Assembly (NCBI GenBank): GCA_934320895.1
Contig: CAKRFY010000021.1
Span: forward strand, 1-47,028
DNA: 47,028 nucleotides
From: an uncultured Lachnospiraceae bacterium
Lineage (GTDB): Bacteria > Bacillota > Clostridia > Lachnospirales > Lachnospiraceae
Reading direction: 5' to 3'
Positions 1-8,300 of this stretch are shown piece after piece. Position 1 is the stretch's first letter. Every line of letters begins with the position of its first letter. The notes below the pieces were generated by a model. That model saw only the letters and a program-made list of their open reading frames with translations. It had not been told where the DNA came from and did no database searches. Position numbers and translations under genes: made by a program.

Positions 1-60
1 AAATTTATTTTAGAATTTTCAGGGTTGTTTTACTGTTCAATTATCAAGGTTCAAGGTCTT
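1..60 (-). other. rRNA-operon-like 5' leader (partial)
   Basis: Read on the minus strand this stretch follows three tandem strong promoters and contains the word ACCTTGATAATTGAACAG, which resembles pre-16S leaders of Clostridia. The 16S gene itself would start beyond the left edge, so this is an inference from leader and promoter style, not from seeing rRNA. Confidence 0.5.
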
Positions 61-107
61 TATCTGACCTCTCTTTTGCTGACTCGCTGTTTGCGTCAGC
101 GATATAT

Positions 108-136
108 ATCTTATCACCTTTGCTTTAGCTTGTCAA
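108..136 (-). promoter_or_regulatory. Promoter P1 of tandem rRNA-type array
   Basis: On the minus strand the -35 box TTGACA (136-131) and -10 box TAAGAT (113-108) are separated by exactly 17 bases, with an A/T-rich UP-like tract upstream. The start region forms a hairpin with arms TCGCTG and CAGCGA (84-102). It is the promoter closest to the left edge and reads out of the window. Confidence 0.75.
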
Positions 137-290
137 GAACTTTTTTATTTTATTTTTTGAAGTTCTTTCAAAAAATAAAATCTTTAGAAACCTTTAAAAG
201 ATTTCTAAACTTCTCACTATCACATTTAACAAGAAAATCTCTTGCTTTCCAGCTTTATTTCCTCATCGCTTTGTTGCGACAGCGATATTT

Positions 291-319
291 ATCTTACAAC
301 ATCTTTTCGACATTGTCAA
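291..319 (-). promoter_or_regulatory. Promoter P2 of tandem rRNA-type array
   Basis: The same architecture as P1 on the minus strand: TTGACA (319-314), 17-base spacer, TAAGAT (296-291), followed by a TCGCT...AGCGA hairpin at 265-284. The sequence around it is an imperfect copy of the P1 unit, about 183 bases upstream. Confidence 0.75.
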
Positions 320-496
320 GAACTTTTTATTTTAATTTTGATTGTATATTCCAATCAAAACTAAATTATTTTTAATAATTTTATATGAATCATCATAAAA
401 CATTATCAAAAAAGATTTCGCTTTCACAGTATTTATATAAGGAAGACTCTCACTTTCCAGTCGTTCATTCCTCGCTTGTCTGCGACAGCGAAATCT

Positions 497-525
497 ATAT
501 TAACATCATAATCGACATATGTCAA
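497..525 (-). promoter_or_regulatory. Promoter P3 of tandem rRNA-type array
   Basis: The third unit on the minus strand: TTGACA (525-520), 17-base spacer, TAATAT (502-497), and the same hairpin-forming start region at 471-490. It begins only 17 bases beyond the stop codon of upp, so upp transcription would run into the array. Confidence 0.7.
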
Positions 526-542
526 CACTTTTTTTGATTTTT

Positions 543-1172
543 TTACTTTGTACCAAAAATTCTATCTCCTGCATCACCAAGTCCTGGACATATGTATGCA
601 TCTTCATTGAGTTCTCTGTCGAGATGTCCTACATATATCTGTACATCCGGATGTGCCTCATGCAGTACCCTCACACCTTCAGGTGCTGCTATAATACATA
701 AAAACTTTATATTTTTACCACCACGTTGTTTTATAAAATCAATCGCAGCTTTAGCAGAACCACCTGTGGCAAGCATAGGATCCACTACTACCACCTGTCT
801 CTTCTCTATAGTATCTGGAAGTTTGCAGTAATATTCTTCTGGCTGATGTGTTTCTTCGTTTCTGCAAAGACCTATATGACCTATCTTGGCAGTAGGCACT
901 AACGCAGTTATTCCGCCTACCATACCAAGACCGGCACGAAGTATAGGTACTACTGCAAGTTTTCTTCCTGCTAACATTGGAGTCTTACATGTTTCTATAG
1001 GTGTTTTTACCTCAACATTCTCTGTCGGAAGATCACTAAGTGCCTCATATCCCATAAGCATAGCAATCTCCTCAACCAGTGCTCTAAACTCATTTGTTCC
1101 CGTCGTTTCATCCCTAAGTCTCGAAATTTTGTGCTGTAACAAAGGGTGATTTAAAATTTTTACGTTTTCCAT
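543..1172 (-). CDS. upp: Uracil phosphoribosyltransferase
   Basis: This 209-residue protein makes UMP from uracil and PRPP in the pyrimidine salvage pathway in the cytosol. The PRPP-binding signature [14 protein letters not shown] lies near residues 127-140, and the uracil-binding C-terminal segment with [12 protein letters not shown] is present. Length matches the family (about 208-210). The ATG is preceded by GAGG eight bases upstream. It lies 64 bases downstream of the aldo/keto reductase gene on the same strand with no clear terminator between, so it may be cotranscribed with it. Identification is firm; the operon link is inference. Confidence 0.97.
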   Translation of the reverse strand: MENVKILNHPLLQHKISRLRDETTGTNEFRALVEEIAMLMGYEALSDLPTENVEVKTPIETCKTPMLAGRKLAVVPILRAGLGMVGGITALVPTAKIGHIGLCRNEETHQPEEYYCKLPDTIEKRQVVVVDPMLATGGSAKAAIDFIKQRGGKNIKFLCIIAAPEGVRVLHEAHPDVQIYVGHLDRELNEDAYICPGLGDAGDRIFGTK

Positions 1173-1236
1173 TTCTACCTCGTTTCTATTTTATTTTTTT
1201 ATAACATACTACTATTATGCGTAATAATATATCTTA

Positions 1237-2358
1237 TTACTCAAAGTATCCAGCTACCTTCTTTAAATTCTCTATTATAGGAAGATGCTGTGGACAGACT
1301 CCTTCGCATTGACCACACGCTATACATTCGCTTGCTTTTCCAAAACTCTGTGTAAGTCTGTTATAATATTCGCCCTGTGGTGTCCATCCCTTGTCTTTTG
1401 CCTCCTGTTTATCGGCATTATAAAGTGAAAAATATTTAGGAATTGCAATCTTTTTAGGACATCCGTCCGTACAATACGAACATCCTGTGCATGGAATTTC
1501 TATATTACCATTTATAATTTGCGCTGCCTTTTTCACCATCTTGATTTCCTCTTCATTCAATGGTTTAAAATCAGCCATAAAACTTGTATTATCTTCAAGC
1601 TGTTCCATATTACTCATTCCACTTAAAACCATCTTTACATTATCAAGGCTGGCAACAAATCTTATCGCCCATGATGGGATAGACATATCTGGTGCATACT
1701 CCTTAAACATTCTTTCAACAGAATATGGTACATTTGCCAGGGTTCCACCTTTAACCGGCTCCATAACCCATACTGGCACACCGTGTTTCTTTGCAACTTC
1801 ATAACATTTTCCTGACTGTATCGCATTGCTGTCCCAGTCAAGATAATTTATCTGCAACTGTACAAATTCAACCTCTGGATGTTCTGTAAGTACCATATCA
1901 AGTACATCTGCAGTATCATGGAAAGAAAAACCAACATGCTTTACAAGACCCTGCTTTTTCTTTTCCTGAAGCCATTCAAAACACTCAAGCTCTTTGTATA
2001 TCTTATAATGATCTTTTCCAACATCATGAATCAGATAATAATCAAAATAATCCACGCCTGTTTTTTCAAGCTGTGTATTAAAGATCTTATCTCTGTCTTC
2101 TTTTGTTTTTATAAATCCTGCATGAAGCTTTGTGGCAATAGTATACTTATCTCTTGGATATCTGTCAACAAGTGCTTTTTTTACGGCATTTTCACTTTCA
2201 AATCCACAGTACATCCATGCCGTATCAAAATATGTGAATCCCCTTTCAATAAACTTGTCAACCATCTTTTTAGTAAGTTCAATGTCTATGCTTTTGTCAT
2301 CATTTGCATCTAATAATGGCAGCCTCATAAGACCAAAACCAAGTTTTTTTTCTCCCAT
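1237..2358 (-). CDS. Aldo/keto reductase with C-terminal 4Fe-4S ferredoxin domain
   Basis: A 373-residue cytosolic oxidoreductase with an NADP-binding TIM barrel (roughly residues 1-270; start [14 protein letters not shown], catalytic-type segment FDTAWMY) and a C-terminal bacterial ferredoxin domain with two Cys clusters, [12 protein letters not shown] and [12 protein letters not shown]. Such fusions are common in anaerobic Clostridia and the substrate is unknown. The start at 2358 was chosen because GAGGA lies five bases upstream; in-frame starts further upstream run into the structured leader. The leader contains a hairpin and possible pseudoknot described separately. It probably runs on into upp. 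Confidence 0.93.
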   Translation of the reverse strand: MGEKKLGFGLMRLPLLDANDDKSIDIELTKKMVDKFIERGFTYFDTAWMYCGFESENAVKKALVDRYPRDKYTIATKLHAGFIKTKEDRDKIFNTQLEKTGVDYFDYYLIHDVGKDHYKIYKELECFEWLQEKKKQGLVKHVGFSFHDTADVLDMVLTEHPEVEFVQLQINYLDWDSNAIQSGKCYEVAKKHGVPVWVMEPVKGGTLANVPYSVERMFKEYAPDMSIPSWAIRFVASLDNVKMVLSGMSNMEQLEDNTSFMADFKPLNEEEIKMVKKAAQIINGNIEIPCTGCSYCTDGCPKKIAIPKYFSLYNADKQEAKDKGWTPQGEYYNRLTQSFGKASECIACGQCEGVCPQHLPIIENLKKVAGYFE

Positions 2359-2460
2359 AAAAATCCTCATTTCTGCACACATTTTTTGTGCATATCAAGT
2401 TTGTGTCAAGTGTGCGCAGACACAAATCTTGGGTGTGAAAAATAAAATTTTTCACACTGT
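2359..2460 (-). promoter_or_regulatory. Structured leader of aldo/keto reductase with possible pseudoknot
   Basis: On the minus strand there is first a hairpin of GTGTGAAAAAT with ATTTTTCACAC (2458-2434), then a hairpin with arms TTTGTGTC and GACACAAA (2426-2419 and 2407-2400) whose loop contains GCACAC (2415-2410). That loop is complementary to GTGTGC at 2380-2375, directly before the GAGGA ribosome binding site. The GTGTGC can instead pair locally with TGCACA (2392-2387), so two exclusive folds exist. Sequence and pairing are shared with the mscS and chemoreceptor leaders. No known riboswitch class was recognised. Confidence 0.5.
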
Positions 2461-2546
2461 TTCTACTGTCTTGCATAATCATCTTTGGCTGTTGTATTGA
2501 ACCCAAAGTTTTATCTGTATTTATGTACAATTACATACTATTATAT

Positions 2547-2575
2547 ATTTTATCATCTTTTTTTTATATCGTAAA
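2547..2575 (-). promoter_or_regulatory. Candidate promoter for aldo/keto reductase
   Basis: On the minus strand TTTACG (2575-2570) and TAAAAT (2552-2547) are 17 bases apart. The -35 box is weak but the spacing is ideal. It would give a leader of about 180 bases containing the structured element. Confidence 0.4.
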
Positions 2576-2719
2576 CTAAAAAGTTACTGCGTGACACAAT
2601 ATATGTTTTCTGAATTTAGGGCATTTCAAATGCATATTTCAGTTTAATTTTCATAAAAATATAAAAAAATATATTTAGGCATAATTGCACTTATGTTTCT
2701 AAATCTTTAGGAGAGTATT

Positions 2720-3016
2720 TTGAAGATTAAAGACTTTTTTGACAAATTAAAATCTCATTATTCTGAAGAAAATTCTACATTATATCATTTTCTAAGAACG
2801 GGCATATGTATACTTTCAACTGTATGTCTCGCCAGCATAGCCGTTGCTTTTGTATTTTCAGGAAACTCTTCCAATGTTTCAAGACAAGCAATGTCATCTA
2901 TTATCTCAGAACGAAAACTTCCAATATACTGCGTTGATACAGATAAACCCAAAATAGCCTTATCATTTGATGCAGCATGGGCGGATATCATTCTGATGTA
3001 TTTTATAAGAAAGTAG
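2720..3016 (+). CDS. Polysaccharide deacetylase, N-terminal half (split by inversion)
   Basis: TTG start with AGGAGAG five bases upstream. The first 86 codons encode a membrane anchor (about residues 28-47) followed by the start of a PdaB-like NodB deacetylase domain, ending in SFDAAW, which carries the first catalytic Asp. After the TG at 2978-2979 the frame leaves the family (ADIILMYFIRK) and stops. The rest of the gene lies on the minus strand at 13055-12444. Joining the two at the shared TG gives FDAAWGNEDT and a 289-residue protein. As read here only a 98-residue anchored stub is made. The family removes acetyl groups from peptidoglycan or another polysaccharide; the substrate is not known. 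Confidence 0.85.
   Translation: MKIKDFFDKLKSHYSEENSTLYHFLRTGICILSTVCLASIAVAFVFSGNSSNVSRQAMSSIISERKLPIYCVDTDKPKIALSFDAAWADIILMYFIRK
2958..3000. other. Left recombination site (attL-like) of invertible segment
   Basis: The proposed crossover is TG at 2978-2979. To its left is deacetylase coding sequence ending GATGCAGCA. To its right (2980-2998) is the arm GGCGGATATCATTCTGATG, which matches the arm at 13056-13074 at 11 of 19 positions when both are read outward from the TG. This is what two half-sites of a serine-recombinase attP would look like after exchange with an attB. Confidence 0.7.
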
Positions 3017-3103
3017 AATATATATTTCAAAAAATTTACAAGGTTCATCCCACCTCTTAAAATAAGTGGATTTTTGCCTATAACAACAGAAAGGATTTTA
3101 TTT

Positions 3104-3280
3104 ATGAAATATGATAACGAAATAACTATTCTTCGTGAATATAAAAAATTATATGACAAAAAAACTTTGCTTAAAAGAATCGTACATATCGAATCTGGAA
3201 TATCACCTGATATCTATCGTCCATCAGAAAATATAGATTTTGCAGAAAAACTTTTATCTGAAAATAATAAAAAAAATTAA
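3104..3280 (+). CDS. Small protein upstream of serine recombinase, unknown function
   Basis: A 58-residue ORF starting MKYDNEITILREYKK, with AAAGGA eight bases before the ATG. It is lysine-rich with no membrane segment and is likely mostly helical. It lies between the attP-type arm at 2980-2998 and the recombinase (70 bases before its start), on the same strand. I do not recognise the family. Its position would suit a recombination directionality factor, but it could equally be a fragment of a longer lost gene. In-frame starts further upstream exist without a good ribosome binding site. Confidence 0.45.
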   Translation: MKYDNEITILREYKKLYDKKTLLKRIVHIESGISPDIYRPSENIDFAEKLLSENNKKN

Positions 3281-3350
3281 AAATAGTATTTATTTAGATA
3301 TGCAGATATCCCATATCAAATTTATAATCATTAAGAATGGAGACTCTACA

Positions 3351-4919
3351 ATGAATAACATATCCAAGCACGAAAAATACTGGGCGCTATATGTAAGATT
3401 GAGCCATGAAGATGGTGATAAATCAGAAAGTCTCAGTATTTCCAATCAAAAACTAAAACTTATAAATTTTATAAAGCAAATGCCTGAAACACCTTCATAT
3501 AAACTTTATATCGATGATGGTTTCAGTGGAACAACATTTAATCGTCCCGGTTTTCAAAATATTTTAAGTGATATTAAAAATAATCTTATTACTGGAATTA
3601 TTGTAAAAGATCTTTCACGGCTTGGCAGGAACAGTCCCAAAACAAGCTATTTTATACATGATTTTTTCCCATCATACAAAATTCGTTTTATTGCCATTGA
3701 TGATAATATTGATAAAGATTTTTATGATATCGATACATCAGATGATATGATAATTGACATAAAAAATATGTTTAACGGATTTTATCCACGTGATATAAGC
3801 AGCAAAGTCCGTTCTACATTTCGTGCAAAGCAGTCAGCCGGACAATTCATAGGTGCTTTTGCCTGCTACGGCTATAAAAAATCACCTGATGACCACAATA
3901 AACTTATAATTGATGATACAGCCGCAGCCGTTGTAAAAAAGATATATACACTTTATCTTGCAGGTACAGGCCAAAATACAATTGCAAAAATACTTAATAA
4001 AAACAATATACCATGTCCATCTGAATACAAAAAATTAAATGGACTTAATTACAAAAACGGAAACAAACTTGATCATACGACATACTGGACATACAGTACG
4101 ATAAGAAATATCCTCAAAAATGAAATGTACACTGGCTGTATGGTACAAAACAAATCATTTCGTACATTGTGCAGCAAAAACGCATCACCTCTTCCAAAAG
4201 ATAAATGGATAATCGTTCCTGATACACATGAAGCCATTATAGATAAAATAACGTTTAACCGTGTCCAGACACTCATTACAAAAAATATACGTCATACTGG
4301 CTTAAATCACAATGTTCATCTGCTTGCAGGTATTATAAAATGTGGCGACTGTGGCAGAGCTATGGTAAAAACCACAAAAAACGGTAAAAATATATTTGTA
4401 TGTGGCAGTTACAACAGATATGGCAAAACAAAATGTTCAGCTCATCGTATTTATGAATCAACAATTTTAAAAATTATAACCAGTGACTTTAACAATATAT
4501 TAAAAGAAGCAGACAATTTAAACCTATTTTTACATAAAGAACTCTCTTTTATAAACAAAAACTCATACAACAATAGTCTCAATGAACATATTCAGTATAA
4601 GATCAACAAACTTGAACAAAAGAAAAAAATGTATTTTGAAGATTACAATGAAAATCTTATCACAGCTAAAGAATACTTTACTCTCGTAAAACGCTGTGAT
4701 CTACAGATTTCCAACTTAAATACTTCTTCTCAGATTTCAGAAGATACTACTGCAAATATTTATACTAAGACATATACACATGTCATAAATGAAATGCTTG
4801 AAAAAAACATGATATCTGAGCCTGACAGAATAGTTATAACCCAAATGATCAATTATATATATATTTATAAAAATAATACTATTAAGATAATATACAATTT
4901 TGATAACGGCTTAGTTTAG
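3351..4919 (+). CDS. Large serine recombinase (resolvase/TnpX-type)
   Basis: A 522-residue site-specific recombinase that cuts DNA with a Ser nucleophile and joins attachment sites. The N-terminal resolvase domain (about 10-165) has YVRLS with Ser18 as the likely nucleophile and the conserved DLSRLGRNS motif. A recombinase domain (about 180-300) follows, then a zinc ribbon with CGDCG and a later Cys pair (about 327-360), and a coiled-coil stretch near 400-450, all as in TnpX/TndX/SpoIVCA relatives. The ATG at 3351 has GGAG eight bases upstream. All expected parts are present, so it should be active. It ends two bases from the convergent SseB-like gene and lies 370 bases from one inversion breakpoint. 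Confidence 0.95.
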   Translation: MNNISKHEKYWALYVRLSHEDGDKSESLSISNQKLKLINFIKQMPETPSYKLYIDDGFSGTTFNRPGFQNILSDIKNNLITGIIVKDLSRLGRNSPKTSYFIHDFFPSYKIRFIAIDDNIDKDFYDIDTSDDMIIDIKNMFNGFYPRDISSKVRSTFRAKQSAGQFIGAFACYGYKKSPDDHNKLIIDDTAAAVVKKIYTLYLAGTGQNTIAKILNKNNIPCPSEYKKLNGLNYKNGNKLDHTTYWTYSTIRNILKNEMYTGCMVQNKSFRTLCSKNASPLPKDKWIIVPDTHEAIIDKITFNRVQTLITKNIRHTGLNHNVHLLAGIIKCGDCGRAMVKTTKNGKNIFVCGSYNRYGKTKCSAHRIYESTILKIITSDFNNILKEADNLNLFLHKELSFINKNSYNNSLNEHIQYKINKLEQKKKMYFEDYNENLITAKEYFTLVKRCDLQISNLNTSSQISEDTTANIYTKTYTHVINEMLEKNMISEPDRIVITQMINYIYIYKNNTIKIIYNFDNGLV

Positions 4920-4921
4920 CA

Positions 4922-5350
4922 CTATATATTTCCAAGAATAATATTTATCAATGTCTTGTCTAACATGATAGTCCTGTTCCACGGATTTAATATTATACCA
5001 TCTATTTCATCAACTTTTAATACCGAATTGAATAACTGTCCTATGTCAGTAAGAAATGTCGATTTAACCCCGTTTGCGCCTTTCATCTCCTCATCAAAGC
5101 TTGTAAAAGCAGTCCACCAGTTAAGTCCGTCTGCCGTTTTTACAACACTTATATTCATTTGCTGTGAGCCAAAAGCAGGCTCTACAGCAATTATAAACTG
5201 TCCATTCTGTTTCATTCTCTTTCTTATTATAGTTAATGTATGTGCAAGCATCTCTTGTGTAGCTTCATTCTGAAGTTCCTTTATAGCTTTCTCTACCAGT
5301 TCATTTCCAATAAGGCCTTCGTCCATCTTATTTGTAAAATTGTCTTTCAT
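4922..5350 (-). CDS. SseB-like family protein
   Basis: A 142-residue soluble protein with features of the SseB N-terminal domain family: WWTAFTSFDEE near the middle and GIILNPWNRTIML near the C-terminus. Function in Firmicutes is unknown. The ATG at 5350 has AGGA nine bases upstream. It starts 30 bases after the stop of the hybrid kinase gene and is probably the last gene of the DUF3592, solute-binding, kinase operon. It converges with the recombinase with only two bases between the stop codons. Confidence 0.75.
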   Translation of the reverse strand: MKDNFTNKMDEGLIGNELVEKAIKELQNEATQEMLAHTLTIIRKRMKQNGQFIIAVEPAFGSQQMNISVVKTADGLNWWTAFTSFDEEMKGANGVKSTFLTDIGQLFNSVLKVDEIDGIILNPWNRTIMLDKTLINIILGNI

Positions 5351-5380
5351 CAGCAATTTCCTTTCAACATCTATTTTTTA

Positions 5381-8300
5381 TTATCGTATATACTTCTGCA
5401 TGACTTCCATAATTTTTGAAAGATCCAATGGTTTAGATAAATGGGCGTTCATTCCACTTGCAAGTGATTTTTTTACATCCTCTTCAAAAGCATTTGCACT
5501 CATTGCAATAACAGGTATTTTTTTACAGTCATCACGCTCAATGCCCCTTATCTGCCTTGTAGCCTCCAGTCCATCCATCTTTGGCATCATTATATCCATA
5601 AAAACAAGATCATACTTCCAAGGCTCTGAAGCTTTTATCATGTTAACCGCCTGTTGTCCATCAAATGCAGTATCAACTACTATTCCCTCATCTCTAAGAA
5701 TCGTACACATTATCTCGCTATTTAACTCATTATCCTCAACAACAAGCACATGTTTTCCCTTAAGATCAACAATTTTCTTTCTATCCTGTTTATCTTTTTC
5801 TTCCGTCTTAGAAACACTAAGCTTTATCTTAAAACTAAATGTACTGCCTTTTCCAAGTGTACTCTCAAGGTTGATACTACTTCCCATCATGTGTATAAGC
5901 CGGCTGCTTATCGCCAGACCAAGACCTGTTCCCTGCCTGTATATACTGTCATAATCCTTAACCTGCTCAAAACTTCCGAAAACACGCTTTTGATTTTCCT
6001 CACTTATACCTATACCATCATCTGTAACAGCAAAGTATAATTCTGAAACAACTCCATCTGTGTACATTTCCTTTACGGTCAACGTTATATTTCCATCGTC
6101 TTTTGTATATTTCACAGCATTTCCAAGAAGATTTATCAAAACCTGTGTAATTCTTAGTTCATCTCCATAAAAAGAACTGTTTGTCAATTCCTCAATCTTT
6201 TCATAATGAATATTTTTTTCTGAAAATCTCACATTCATCAGATCACTAATCGAATCAAGTGCTTTACTAAGATTAAATTCTTCTTCCATAAGCTGCATTT
6301 TTCCACTCTCTATCTTTGACATATCAAGTATATCATTTATAAGTCCCAAAAGATAATGCGATGAATTCTTAATCTTATTTAAGCAATCTGAAACAGTTTT
6401 TCTCTCCCTATTCTTTTTAATGGCAATTTCTGTCATCCCAATAATACCATTCATAGGAGTCCTTATCTCATGCGACATACGTGCTAAAAAATCAGATTTA
6501 GCCTGTGCAGCTGAATCATGTTTGTCAAGATTTATACGGTTCTGTATAATGGTTCCTATTTCCTGTAGATTCTTTTTTTCCGTATCATCATCACAAATAT
6601 CTGATGACAGACCTAGCAGAAATATACTTCCAAAATACTTTCCATTATCCTCCATGTTTATAATAACACCATCCTCTGCTCCATATCTCTCGGCTATCTT
6701 ATGATTTGCCGGTATACTTTCGCTTACAGACCTTACCGTATCAAGTTCAGTAACTTTATTTAACTCCTGACACTCCCGTTCAGTGCATCTGAATATCTTT
6801 ACATTTTTATCATTTTTTGCCTTCTTTTTACTATCTGCCCAATCGTAATCTACGCTTATAGCCATATCTTCTTCGCTAAAAGCTGTAATCAAAAAATTCT
6901 CCAATTGATATCGCTGCATAAGTTTTAATACAAATACATCTAAAATTGTCGCAAAATTTCCACCTTTGTCAAATAGATTAAGTGCTATTGAAACCATCGA
7001 CATTTGCTCTATATAAAGATATGACGCTATCTCTCCAAACTCTGCCTCATCACTTATTTTCTGGTATTTTTCATTCAAATCCTGATATACAGAATACAGA
7101 CAACCTTTTTCTTTAGCAAATCTCATTGCGGCTTGTGCCTGCTTTATCATTTTTTCTGTTGAAATATCTTTGTCATCCAAAGCTATTCCAACTTTAAAAC
7201 TTAATTCAATATATCTCTGACTTGTAATTTCTGAAAATCGTATGCTCATCTGTTCAAGCATTTCCTTTACTTCATCAAGTGTTACACCAACGCATAAGCA
7301 AAGAAGCTCATCTGAACCTGCTCTTACACAAACTCTCTGAAATATCTTATGATTATCACAACTTTCTAACATTATGTATGATAATTTTTGTAAAATTATA
7401 TTTCCAAACACAAGGCCGTACTGTTCATCAATATTCATGAATCTATCAATATCTATTATAAATAATATACTATCTGTCCTGACTTTTCTTAGTTCTTTTA
7501 TTGCCTCTTTTCCTGTGTCCAAATGATACAGTGCAGTAAGCATATCATACTTTTTCTTATTATTTTTTTCTATTTCAAGAAGTTTCTGCTGATTTATATC
7601 TCTCAGATAACCTACTACTTTATTTTCATCACCACTATTATCCTTAAGCAGACTTCCACAAAGATTTATCCACCTGTACTCCTTATATTTTGACATAAAA
7701 AGCCTGAATTCAATATTCATGTTTCCTATATCATTCCGGAATCTATCAATTACCATAGATCTGTCTGCTGCATGTATTTTTAAAAGTAATGGATTTTCAC
7801 AATTATCAGAACAGTCCCATCTGCCATCATACCCAGAACTGTTCACTATTTCAAGAATTTTGTCCTTTATCTCATATGTAAAAAATATATCTTTTGAACT
7901 CTCCACTGCTATCCTATATCGCTCTTTTTCATCAAGCAGCTGTTCCTCCGTATTTTTCTGTGCATCCGTAACTTTTTCCACTATATCATGAAGTTCATCT
8001 ATTTCCATTATATTAGATGCTTTAAAGCCATGAATTCCATCCGTTCCTCCTCTCACACTCTCCATAAGACGATAAACGGGTTTTGTAACATATTTTATAA
8101 GCAGCATGACTGTAATAATTCCAATAGCCGCACACACAACAATGGCTATTATCACTCTTGCATACACTTGTTCACCTAATGCAAATATCGAATTTTGAGA
8201 TACAAAGCCATACAATGCCCATCTTGTCTTTTCATATGGCGCATTGTTTATATACAATTCAAGATTACTCTTTACCGCATATACTTTCTTTTTTCCAACA

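Noticed and set aside
25..375. Open frame of 116 codons on the plus strand
   Set aside because: It runs antisense through the tandem promoter units, is built of their repeated sequence and has no ribosome binding site.
2580..2719. Possible sporulation sigma-factor promoter (TGCATA ... CATAAAAAT) before the deacetylase
   Set aside because: Spacing and boxes fit no sporulation sigma consensus well, and nothing else in the window proves sporulation.
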